In this document: one piece after another, positions 34,686 through 41,041 of the stretch
Layout of the letters: the number at the start of each line of letters is the position of its first letter
Position numbering within the stretch: position 1 is the first letter of the stretch
NCBI GenBank assembly: GCA_964565765.1
Contig: CAZMGF010000003.1
Span: 1 to 64,000, forward strand
Reading direction: 5' to 3'
DNA length: 64,000 nt
Source of the DNA: Bog-1181 sp964565765
GTDB lineage: Bacteria; Oederibacteriota; PGYV01; Palsa-1178
Position numbers and translations under genes: made by a program
Notes under the pieces: generated by a model
Told to the model about the DNA's origin: nothing
Databases searched by the model: none
What the model saw: only the letters and a program-made list of their open reading frames with translations

Positions 34686-36130
34686 AAATAATGATATCAT
34701 ACCCGCCCCTTGCGGGAGAGGGGACGCCCACTCTCGGGCAGAACAGGCAGTTCCAGTGGTTCCACAACCCTTCTTTTATTTATCCGATGGTGCCGGCTTC
34801 TGCCGCGACACTTTTAAAATCAAAAGGATATGACGTGGTGTGGGATGATTCAATCGCGTTAAAACGCTCTTTCGATGAATGGGAAAAGCTGGCTGTTGCC
34901 GGGAAACCTGATTTTATTGCTTTTGAAACCAAGACGCCGGTGGTAAAACAGCACTGGGCAATAATAGAAAAAATAAAGGAAAAAATACCCGGTGTAAAAA
35001 CTATTCTTATGGGGGATCACGTCACGGCAATGCCGGAAGAGACAATGAAAAATTCAAAGGTTGATTTTGTCCTTACCGGCGGGGATTATGATTTCCTGCT
35101 TTTAAACATCCTGGAATATACAGAAAAAAAAGCGGATCTAGAGCCGGGCATATGGTACAGGGAAAATAATGAGATAAAAAATACAGGCAAGTTCAGGCTT
35201 GAGCACGACCTTAACACCCTTCCCTTGATAGACAGGGAACTGACAAACTGGAAACAGTATGGCGAAAAGTTCTTTAAATACAGCCCATATACATACACTA
35301 TGGTGGGCCGCGACTGCCCCTGGGCAAAATGTACCTTCTGCTCGTGGACGACCCTTTTCCCGGCATTCAGGACAAGGACACCGGAATCGCTTCTTGCCGA
35401 GATAGACATGCTTGTCAAAAAATACGGCATAAGGGAGATATTTGACGACACCGGAACGTTTCCGCGGGGGGAATGGCTGAAAAAGTTCTGCAACGGTATG
35501 ATAGAAAGAAATTACAGGATATCACTTATGGGCAATTTCAGGTTTGATTACATAAACGAAACTGTCGCTCCGCTCATGAAAAAGGCGGGATTCAGGCTGC
35601 TGAAATTCGGTCTTGAATCAGGCAATCAGGCCACCCTTGACAGGCTGTGCAAGGGCACAAAAGTTGAGGATATCGAGAAAGGGTGCAAAATAGCAAAGGA
35701 CGCGGGGCTCGGCGTGCACCTTACAATAATGGTGGGCTATCCGTGGGAGACGCGGGCGGACGCTATGCGCACATATGACCTCGCCAAAAAACTGCTTGAT
35801 AAGGGGCTCGCGGACATGCTTCAGGCAACAGTGGTAATAGCTTATCCCGGCACCCCGCTTTACGCGCAGGCTGTCGAGAACAACTGGCTCAGGTTCGCGC
35901 CGGGCGAATGGGAAAAATTTGATATGACAAGGCCGGTTTTCAAGTTCCCTGATATGGAGCCGGCCGACGTAATGAAGATATGCGATGATATTTACAAGTC
36001 CTTTATGACCCCGAAGTTCATGATGCGCCAGATTTTATCAATGAGGACGTGGGAAGATTTTACGTTCATGTTCAAAGCAGGGCAGGCTGTGCTGGGGCAT
36101 ATAATGGATTTTAAGAGAGAGAAAAAATAA
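34682..36130 (+). CDS. Cobalamin-binding radical SAM enzyme
   Basis: This 482-residue enzyme combines an N-terminal B12-binding-like domain (about residues 1-150, with VPASAATLLKSKGYDV and LTGGDYDFLLLNI) with a radical SAM domain. The cluster-binding cysteines are at 212, 217 and 220, giving C-x4-C-x2-C instead of the usual C-x3-C-x2-C. Later motifs are EIFDDTGTFPRGEWL and LLKFGLESGN. Such enzymes often C-methylate unactivated carbons in lipids or sugars. Its place among glycan genes suggests a modified lipid carrier or sugar. The stop is one base from the end of the convergent GT2 gene. Confidence 0.88.
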   Translation: MKIMISYPPLAGEGTPTLGQNRQFQWFHNPSFIYPMVPASAATLLKSKGYDVVWDDSIALKRSFDEWEKLAVAGKPDFIAFETKTPVVKQHWAIIEKIKEKIPGVKTILMGDHVTAMPEETMKNSKVDFVLTGGDYDFLLLNILEYTEKKADLEPGIWYRENNEIKNTGKFRLEHDLNTLPLIDRELTNWKQYGEKFFKYSPYTYTMVGRDCPWAKCTFCSWTTLFPAFRTRTPESLLAEIDMLVKKYGIREIFDDTGTFPRGEWLKKFCNGMIERNYRISLMGNFRFDYINETVAPLMKKAGFRLLKFGLESGNQATLDRLCKGTKVEDIEKGCKIAKDAGLGVHLTIMVGYPWETRADAMRTYDLAKKLLDKGLADMLQATVVIAYPGTPLYAQAVENNWLRFAPGEWEKFDMTRPVFKFPDMEPADVMKICDDIYKSFMTPKFMMRQILSMRTWEDFTFMFKAGQAVLGHIMDFKREKK

Positions 36131-36131
36131 A

Positions 36132-37103
36132 TTAAAATTTATAAAACCCCAGTTTTACCTTTATAGTCTCCACCGCGTATATCATCGGAACCATAAAGCA
36201 GAGATACGGGTGCAAAAACCACGCGGCATCCGGCTTTTTTATGTAATTTTTTATGGAATCATAAAGCGGCCTTATGACGGTAACCATTGACAATATCAAA
36301 AGCGCAAACCCGCTGTTTTTTGTCTCCCAGTTGTACTTCCTAAGGTGGTTGTGTTTGTAATAAAGGAAAATATTACGTTTGCATTTCTTCAGGAACTCGG
36401 AAGCCGATGATACGTGGTTGTGGCCCGTTGAATTTTTCAGGAAAACATACTTATTGTGTCCCTTTGATATTATTTCCATATTTCCCTCTATATGAAAAAA
36501 ATAGGGTTCGGTTTGTGTGAGTTTCAGCATATCCCTGCGAATTAAAAAACCCTGGCTGCCCACGGTGGGAACCCTGTCGGGGGAAAATGTTACCAGAAAG
36601 TGGTCGCCCTTATCTTCCGCGCTGCCGTATATTTTCCACTTTTCTTCTGTTGCCATGAACTTGTCGCGTTTTCCAAGGTAAAAGGCAATCGGGTCGTTTA
36701 TTCCAAAAAGGGCGCAATACCTGTTGGCGGCCGGGTCGCTTTTTTTGTAATTGAAACGGCACGCTTCAACGGCAACTATATCCGGATAAAGGCGGAATTT
36801 ATCCGCGGCGCCGGCAAGCCAGGTATCCTCTATAAAATAGTTGTCGATGTCCATAAGAAGAACAAGCTCTGATGAGCTTGCGGCAATACCGATTGACTTG
36901 CCACGCTCAATATGGCGCTCGCCGTTCTTTAATACTATGCAGCCGTATTCTTCCGCAATCTCCACGGTTTTGTCGTTTGAATTGTCGTCAACAATGTAAA
37001 CATTGACCTTTCCGGATTTATAAACCTGTTTTTTGATGGAATCAAGGCAGGTCTGTATGTGTTTTTCCCCGTTATAAACCGGGATTATTATGTCTATATC
37101 CAT
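36132..37103 (-). CDS. Family 2 glycosyltransferase, convergent, with possible phase-variable promoter
   Basis: This 323-residue GT2 enzyme has DIIIPVYNGEKHIQTCLDSI, IVDDNSNDKTVEIAE and LLMDIDNYFIEDTWL (DxD). A short hydrophobic segment near residues 275-295 may anchor it. I choose the ATG at 37103 with GGAG seven bases upstream; an earlier in-frame ATG at 37130 would give nine more residues and lacks a ribosome site. It faces the glycan operon and has its own promoter beside a G9 tract, so its expression may be switched separately. Confidence 0.88.
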   Translation of the reverse strand: MDIDIIIPVYNGEKHIQTCLDSIKKQVYKSGKVNVYIVDDNSNDKTVEIAEEYGCIVLKNGERHIERGKSIGIAASSSELVLLMDIDNYFIEDTWLAGAADKFRLYPDIVAVEACRFNYKKSDPAANRYCALFGINDPIAFYLGKRDKFMATEEKWKIYGSAEDKGDHFLVTFSPDRVPTVGSQGFLIRRDMLKLTQTEPYFFHIEGNMEIISKGHNKYVFLKNSTGHNHVSSASEFLKKCKRNIFLYYKHNHLRKYNWETKNSGFALLILSMVTVIRPLYDSIKNYIKKPDAAWFLHPYLCFMVPMIYAVETIKVKLGFYKF

Positions 37104-37130
37104 TTTTTCTCCGTTGTTGAGGTTTTGCAT

Positions 37131-37159
37131 ATATTAGCAGATAAAAGGGAAGGTGTAAA
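37131..37159 (-). promoter_or_regulatory. Promoter of the convergent GT2 gene
   Basis: On the minus strand TTTACA (37154-37159) and TAATAT (37131-37136) are separated by 17 nt, with TGC before the -10 hexamer. The -35 hexamer directly abuts the nine-base homopolymer. Confidence 0.65.
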
Positions 37160-37168
37160 GGGGGGGGG
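37160..37168. repeat. G9 homopolymer at the GT2 promoter
   Basis: Nine consecutive G on the plus strand, the only such run noticed, touching the -35 hexamer of the minus-strand glycosyltransferase promoter. Poly-G/C tracts in this position are classic sites of slipped-strand phase variation. Confidence 0.8.
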
Positions 37169-37199
37169 TAGGATGTGTTAATTATGCTATGTTTTTGTG

Positions 37200-37228
37200 T
37201 TGACAATAAAACTATATTTTATTATACT
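37200..37228 (+). promoter_or_regulatory. Strong promoter ahead of the small hydrophobic ORF and tRNAs
   Basis: TTGACA and TATACT are separated by 17 nt. Transcription would start near 37235, about 30 bases before the 25-residue ORF and 140 before tRNA-Phe. Confidence 0.7.
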
Positions 37229-37264
37229 TTTTATTCGTTTTATGAAAATGGAGCTTTTGTATTT

Positions 37265-37342
37265 ATGAGAGTTCCAGGTTTCTTTGTTTGGCTTTATTTT
37301 TTGATTTTGTTTCGCTTATTGGTTTTGCATTCTCACTCTTGA
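37265..37342 (+). CDS. Possible 25-residue hydrophobic peptide
   Basis: An ORF of 25 codons that encodes an almost continuous hydrophobic helix (MRVPGFFVWLYFLILFRLLV then a His/Ser end). GGAG is 11 bases upstream of the ATG, which is longer than usual. It sits in the leader of a near-consensus promoter. The size and composition recall type I toxins or small membrane peptides, but no antisense RNA or repeat was found, and a chance T-rich ORF is possible. Confidence 0.25.
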   Translation: MRVPGFFVWLYFLILFRLLVLHSHS

Positions 37343-37366
37343 ATTTCTAACATACCGATTTATAAT
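37339..37366 (+). promoter_or_regulatory. Promoter of tRNA-Phe
   Basis: TTGAAT and TATAAT are separated by 16 nt; initiation would fall at or just before the first base of tRNA-Phe at 37375. Confidence 0.7.
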
Positions 37367-37374
37367 AGTGAGGT

Positions 37375-37450
37375 GCCGAGATAGCTCAGTCGGTAGAGCG
37401 GCAGACTGAAAATCTGCGCGTCGGCGGTTCAATTCCGTCTCTCGGCACCA
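37375..37450 (+). tRNA. tRNA-Phe (anticodon GAA)
   Basis: A 76-nt tRNA with encoded CCA. The 7-bp acceptor stem pairs GCCGAGA with TCTCGGC. The D stem is GCTC/GAGC, the anticodon stem GCAGA/TCTGC encloses loop CTGAAAA (anticodon GAA), and the T arm contains GGTTCAATTCC. All arms are intact. Confidence 0.97.
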
Positions 37451-37480
37451 TGAAGACGAGTTCTTTAAAAGCATATAAGA

Positions 37481-37556
<76 letters not shown>

Positions 37557-37561
37557 GTTTA

Positions 37562-37716
37562 GCTGATGTAGCTGAAGTCGGGGTCGGCCTATAAACTGGC
37601 CGACAAGATGAGAGGATGGACTTATTAATAATTGTTCGCTGAAGCTCGCAATGGCATCTTAGAGCAACTGATTCGTAATCAGTAGGTCACCGGTTCGATT
37701 CCGGTCATCAGCTCCA
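37562..37716 (+). tRNA. Interrupted tRNA-Thr(CGT)-like element with structured D-loop insertion
   Basis: Five bases after the intact tRNA-Thr a second copy begins with the same acceptor and first D-arm bases, then is broken after the D-loop GG by 78 extra nt (37582-37659). It resumes with TAGAGC and continues to the encoded CCA. The anticodon arm is identical to the first copy. The T stem differs on both sides yet still pairs (ACCGG/CCGGT for AGCGG/CCGCT), a compensatory change. The D stem keeps only 3 bp. The insert folds into GTCGGCC/GGCCGAC (37583-37589, 37598-37604) and AAGATG/CATCTT (37605-37610, 37655-37660) with an inner ATTG/CAAT. It could be a pseudogene, a tRNA with an extended D arm, or a tRNA-like leader. 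Confidence 0.6.
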
Positions 37717-37740
37717 TTTTTCAATGAAGCAGTGACCGGA
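37700..37740 (+). other. Alternative hairpin linking the T arm to the rpsP leader
   Basis: TCCGGTCA (37700-37707, the 3' T-stem and acceptor strand of the tRNA-like element) is perfectly complementary to TGACCGGA (37733-37740), with GCT/AGC pairing possible inside. This helix would compete with the tRNA fold. No promoter is seen between here and rpsP. Confidence 0.45.
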
Positions 37741-37825
37741 CGGTTGAATACAGGTTCGGTACGGAAAGGCAGTAAGAGAAGTAAATAAAAATAAAATAAT
37801 CTGAAATTTTTAGGAGGTAATAAAA

Positions 37826-38134
37826 GTGGCAGTAATTATCAGGCTTAAAAGGATGGGCAAGGAAAACACCGCGTTTTACAGGATCGTGGTATCAGACGAG
37901 AGGAAATCCGCGAAGAGCGGCCCTTATATTGAGGAACTTGGATTTTATAACCCGGTAAAGAACCCGCCGGTTATAAAGCTTAACGGCGAGAGGGCCCTTT
38001 ACTGGATAAGCAAGGGCGCGAAGACATCCCCGACGATTGCTTCCATTATGAAATCGCAGGGAGTAAAGGTTCCGGCAAAGGCGCCAAAGGCCAAAAAGCC
38101 GAAAGTTAAAAAAGAAAAAAAGGCCGCGAAGTAA
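37826..38134 (+). CDS. rpsP: Ribosomal protein bS16
   Basis: This is a small-subunit protein needed for 30S assembly. The 102 residues begin AVIIRLKRMGKENTAFYRIVVSDERKS, the normal S16 start, with YIEELGFYNPVKNPP following. A Lys/Ala-rich tail of about 20 residues is additional to the usual 80-90. The start is GTG with AGGAGGT upstream. It heads the operon with khpA, trmD and rplS. The promoter is not visible in the 110 bases before it, so transcription may come through the tRNA region. Confidence 0.97.
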   Translation: MAVIIRLKRMGKENTAFYRIVVSDERKSAKSGPYIEELGFYNPVKNPPVIKLNGERALYWISKGAKTSPTIASIMKSQGVKVPAKAPKAKKPKVKKEKKAAK

Positions 38135-38137
38135 AAA

Positions 38138-38389
38138 ATGAAGGAAATTCTTGGTTATGTGGCGTCGCTGATAGTAAACGAGAAGGATAAGGTAGCCGTG
38201 CGCGAACTTGATGACGGCATGATAAAAAAGTATATTGTGAAGGTATCCAAAAATGACGTTAAGAATATTATAGGCAGGGAAGGTAAGACCATCAAGGCTA
38301 TAAGGAGCCTGATCTCAATGGCCTCCATTAATAAAGGAATCAAGAAAAAGATTCCGGTTGAGATAGTAGACGAGGACGGATGGATGTAA
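38138..38389 (+). CDS. khpA: KH-domain RNA-binding protein KhpA
   Basis: This 83-residue single KH domain has the RNA-binding GxxG loop as GREGKTIKAIRSLI near residue 47. KhpA, with KhpB, binds many RNAs and affects cell division in Gram-positives; the role elsewhere is less clear. It lies 3 nt after rpsP and its end overlaps the ATG of trmD by ten bases. In most bacteria rimM follows here, but it is absent. Confidence 0.95.
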   Translation: MKEILGYVASLIVNEKDKVAVRELDDGMIKKYIVKVSKNDVKNIIGREGKTIKAIRSLISMASINKGIKKKIPVEIVDEDGWM

Positions 38390-39117
38390 CGGTTCTTACG
38401 ATATTTCCCGAGGTTTTTGAAAAGACCCTGGATTTTTCAATGATAAAAATAGCCGGGGAAACGGGAGCCGCGAAGTTCAGTGTGGTGAATATCAGGGACT
38501 TTGCGGAAGACAAACATAAGACGACGGACGACGTGCCTTTTGGCGGACTCGAGGGCATGGTAATGAAGATAGAGCCGCTTTATAAGGCGCTTGAAAATGT
38601 AAAGGCCAAAAGCAACGGTGAAAAACGCAGGGTTGTTCTTTTAAGCGCGTCGGGAAAAAAACTGACGCAAAAGAAGCTCGATGAATACTCGCGGCTTGAT
38701 GAACTCGTGCTGGTTTGCGGAAGGTACGAGGGGGTTGACGAAAGGGTTCTTAATTTTATCGATGAGGAAATATGCATCGGAGATTACGTGCTCTCAGGCG
38801 GGGAATTCGGCGCTCTTGTTATTATAGAGGGCGTGATAAGGCTCCTGCCCGGGGTGCTCGGCAACGCTGATTCGGCCGTAAACGAATCTTTTGTGAACGG
38901 CATACTGGATTATCCGCACTATACGAGGCCCAGGGAATTTCTGGGGCTGGCAGTGCCGGAAGTCCTGACGTCCGGCAACCATGCGGAGATAAAAAAATGG
39001 CGCAGGAGGCAGGCTCTGAAAAAGACTTTTCAGAACAGGCCGGATCTGCTTGAAAATATGGAAATGTCAAAGGAAGATAAAATATTTCTGGAAGAATTGA
39101 GAAACGAAAGGAGCTAA
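38380..39117 (+). CDS. trmD: tRNA (guanine-N1)-methyltransferase TrmD
   Basis: This SPOUT methyltransferase modifies G37 of tRNAs reading codons that begin with C or CGG/CCN, preventing frameshifts. The 245 residues show the knot motifs LVCGRYEGVDERV, IGDYVLSGGEFGALV and the AdoMet/tRNA-binding DYPHYTRPREFLGLAVPEVL. Its ATG lies inside the end of khpA. rplS follows after 3 nt. All catalytic segments are intact. Confidence 0.98.
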   Translation: MDVTVLTIFPEVFEKTLDFSMIKIAGETGAAKFSVVNIRDFAEDKHKTTDDVPFGGLEGMVMKIEPLYKALENVKAKSNGEKRRVVLLSASGKKLTQKKLDEYSRLDELVLVCGRYEGVDERVLNFIDEEICIGDYVLSGGEFGALVIIEGVIRLLPGVLGNADSAVNESFVNGILDYPHYTRPREFLGLAVPEVLTSGNHAEIKKWRRRQALKKTFQNRPDLLENMEMSKEDKIFLEELRNERS

Positions 39118-39120
39118 AAA

Positions 39121-39621
39121 ATGGCGAACATCCAGGAAATTGTTAACAAATTATACAAGAAAAAGGGAAGGGACAACAGCCGCCTGGCCGTTGGTTCAAC
39201 TCTCAAGGTCAACACAAGGATTCTTGAGGGCGGAAAGGAAAGGATACAGGCTTTTGAGGGCATCCTTATCGCAAAGAGGGGAACGGAACTTGACGCGATG
39301 ATCACCGTAAGGAAAATTTCCGCGGGAGGCATCGGCGTCGAAAGGACGTTCCCTCTGCACTCGCCTATGATCGAGTCGATTACCGTACTTACGCAGGGAG
39401 ACTCCAAAAAGGCGAAACTTTACCACTTAAGGAATGCTTTCGGGGCAAAGGCCAAAAAAGAGGCTAAAAAGTTCGGAGCGGAAAACCTCTCGCTTGAGTC
39501 CGTTGAAGTCAACAAGGAAGCCGCCGAGATTGAGGCTGAAAAGGCAAAATCAAAAGAACAAAGAAAAGCCGAGCATGCGGAACAGAAAAAAGCGGATAAA
39601 AAAGCCGGAAAGAAAAAATAA
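39121..39621 (+). CDS. rplS: Ribosomal protein bL19 with charged C-terminal extension
   Basis: This large-subunit protein lies at the subunit interface. Residues 1-115 are a standard L19 with KGRDNSRLAVGSTLKVNTRI, FEGILIAKRG, RKISAGGIGVERTFPLHSP and KAKLYHLRN. About 50 extra residues follow, composed mainly of Lys, Ala, Glu and Gln (for example KAKSKEQRKAEHAEQKKADK) and probably disordered or helical. It is the last gene of the operon and a terminator follows. Confidence 0.97.
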   Translation: MANIQEIVNKLYKKKGRDNSRLAVGSTLKVNTRILEGGKERIQAFEGILIAKRGTELDAMITVRKISAGGIGVERTFPLHSPMIESITVLTQGDSKKAKLYHLRNAFGAKAKKEAKKFGAENLSLESVEVNKEAAEIEAEKAKSKEQRKAEHAEQKKADKKAGKKK

Positions 39622-39647
39622 GACAGCTTTAAAGGAAGTATATAAGG

Positions 39648-39674
39648 GCCCGGGGAAACCCGGGCTTTTTTTTT
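39648..39674 (+). terminator. Terminator of the rpsP-rplS operon
   Basis: GCCCGGG and CCCGGGC form a 7-bp stem with a GAAA loop, followed by nine T. Confidence 0.95.
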
Positions 39675-39700
39675 GCCGGGACGGTTGTTTATGCTATAAT
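39673..39700 (+). promoter_or_regulatory. Promoter of the YwqK-type lipoprotein
   Basis: TTGCCG and TATAAT are separated by 16 nt with TGC before the -10 hexamer. The -35 starts inside the T-run of the preceding terminator. Confidence 0.65.
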
Positions 39701-39773
39701 AAAGTCGCGTAAATTATTTGGGCGGTTTGCGCGGTAAAAAATTAATTATTAAAATTTTGTGGAGGTGGGTGGA

Positions 39774-40979
39774 ATGAGAAATAAATGGTTTTCTTTCGCG
39801 ATTTTTTTTGCTCCGTTATTTTTTGCATCATGCGCGGTTTATGTTGTGGACAACGGTTACACGGGAGCACCGGCGGCGCGTCCGGCCGCGGTAAGCCCGG
39901 TTTATTCAAACACGGCGGCTTACACATTTGAAAATGTGGCGCCGGAAGTTGAAATGACCATGAAGGTTTATGACAACCGGTTCGTATTTTTCAGGATGCA
40001 CGAACCCATAGCCGTATGGATTCTGACGCCTGACGGGATGATAATCAAGAAGGGTGAGGTTATAGACGGGCTGGTAAGGATGTATTACGCGCCGGGAAAA
40101 ATAGGCGCGGAAATAATGTACAGGAACAACAGGCGCGACGGCGCGTACAGGGCCTTTTACCCCAACGGAAGGCTCTTTGAGTCGGGATTTTACAGGGCGG
40201 GTATAAGGGAAGGGGCATGGCAGAGATTCACGGCGGAAGGCATGCTGACCGAGGATTATGTATTCAGCAAAGGGGCCAAAAAAGTTGTTTACATGAAGGA
40301 AAAGAAACCTGTATATAACAACGAATGGAATTTTGATGACCTTAACAGGGAAGAAAATTATACAAGGATAAAGACGGGACAATTCAGGAAGGAAGAGGCT
40401 TTTCCAAAAAAATTCAAGAGACAATCGGGCAGCATTCCGGAGTATAACAAGGAACAGTCCGGCGGCGATAACAATCAGAACAACAACCACAACTGGAACA
40501 ACGGAAATAACCAGAATAGCAACGAAAACAATCACAACCAGAACAACGCAAACGACCAGGACAACAACACACAGCAGGAACAGCGTAAGTCCGGCAATGC
40601 GGTGGGATACAGGGCAAACAACCAGAATGCGCAGCCGGCACAGCCAGCGGCAGCTTCTCCGGCGGCCCAGGCCGGCAATGCTTCACCGCAAAAAAACGGG
40701 CCGGCTCCTGTTTCGGCCGTGGCTAAAGCGGACGTACGCGGTTCAACACTGAATTCCTCATATAAAAAGACAACGCAGACGGCAAAAGGAGCGGCGGGCA
40801 AACCGGCGCAGCAGACAAAGGGACAGATTAAAGCGGATGGACAGGGCAATAGCGTAAACGCGAAAGGCGGCAGCCAGGGCAACAGCGAAACCGCAAAAAG
40901 CGCGGCAGCGCCTGACAGCGCGGGCAACAGCGGTGAAACTTCTTCAGGATCCCAGCCGGGGATGCAACTAATCAAATAA
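39774..40979 (+). CDS. YwqK/MORN-repeat lipoprotein with Asn/Gln-rich tail
   Basis: This 401-residue lipoprotein has a signal peptide ending in FASC. It carries MORN-like repeats of the YwqK antitoxin family (about residues 85-150), seen in RDGAYRAFYPNGRLFESGFY and GIREGAWQRFTAEGMLTEDY. From about residue 215 the protein is low-complexity: an Asn/Gln-rich stretch of about 45 residues, then an Ala/Gly/Lys/Gln-rich one to the end. These would be disordered, outside the cell membrane. The start is ATG at 39774 with GGAGGTGG just upstream; a GTG five codons earlier is less likely. No toxin partner is adjacent. Confidence 0.85.
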   Translation: MRNKWFSFAIFFAPLFFASCAVYVVDNGYTGAPAARPAAVSPVYSNTAAYTFENVAPEVEMTMKVYDNRFVFFRMHEPIAVWILTPDGMIIKKGEVIDGLVRMYYAPGKIGAEIMYRNNRRDGAYRAFYPNGRLFESGFYRAGIREGAWQRFTAEGMLTEDYVFSKGAKKVVYMKEKKPVYNNEWNFDDLNREENYTRIKTGQFRKEEAFPKKFKRQSGSIPEYNKEQSGGDNNQNNNHNWNNGNNQNSNENNHNQNNANDQDNNTQQEQRKSGNAVGYRANNQNAQPAQPAAASPAAQAGNASPQKNGPAPVSAVAKADVRGSTLNSSYKKTTQTAKGAAGKPAQQTKGQIKADGQGNSVNAKGGSQGNSETAKSAAAPDSAGNSGETSSGSQPGMQLIK

Positions 40980-41009
40980 AACAGCGGTACGGAAAAAGCT
41001 GCATGAAAA

Positions 41010-41041
41010 GAATGGGGGCGAAAACGCGCCCCCATTCTTTT
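41010..41041. terminator. Bidirectional terminator between convergent genes
   Basis: An 11-bp stem (41010-41020 with 41027-41037) with T-rich sequence on one side and A-rich on the other, between the YwqK-type lipoprotein and the MFS gene. Confidence 0.85.

Noticed and set aside
37582..37659. Group I or II intron in the interrupted tRNA
   Set aside because: At 78 nt it is far too short for either, no conserved catalytic core is seen, and the site is the D loop, not the anticodon loop.
37562..37716. Attachment-site remnant of an integrated element
   Set aside because: Integration usually duplicates only the 3' part of a tRNA. Here both 5' and 3' parts are present and no integrase gene is nearby.
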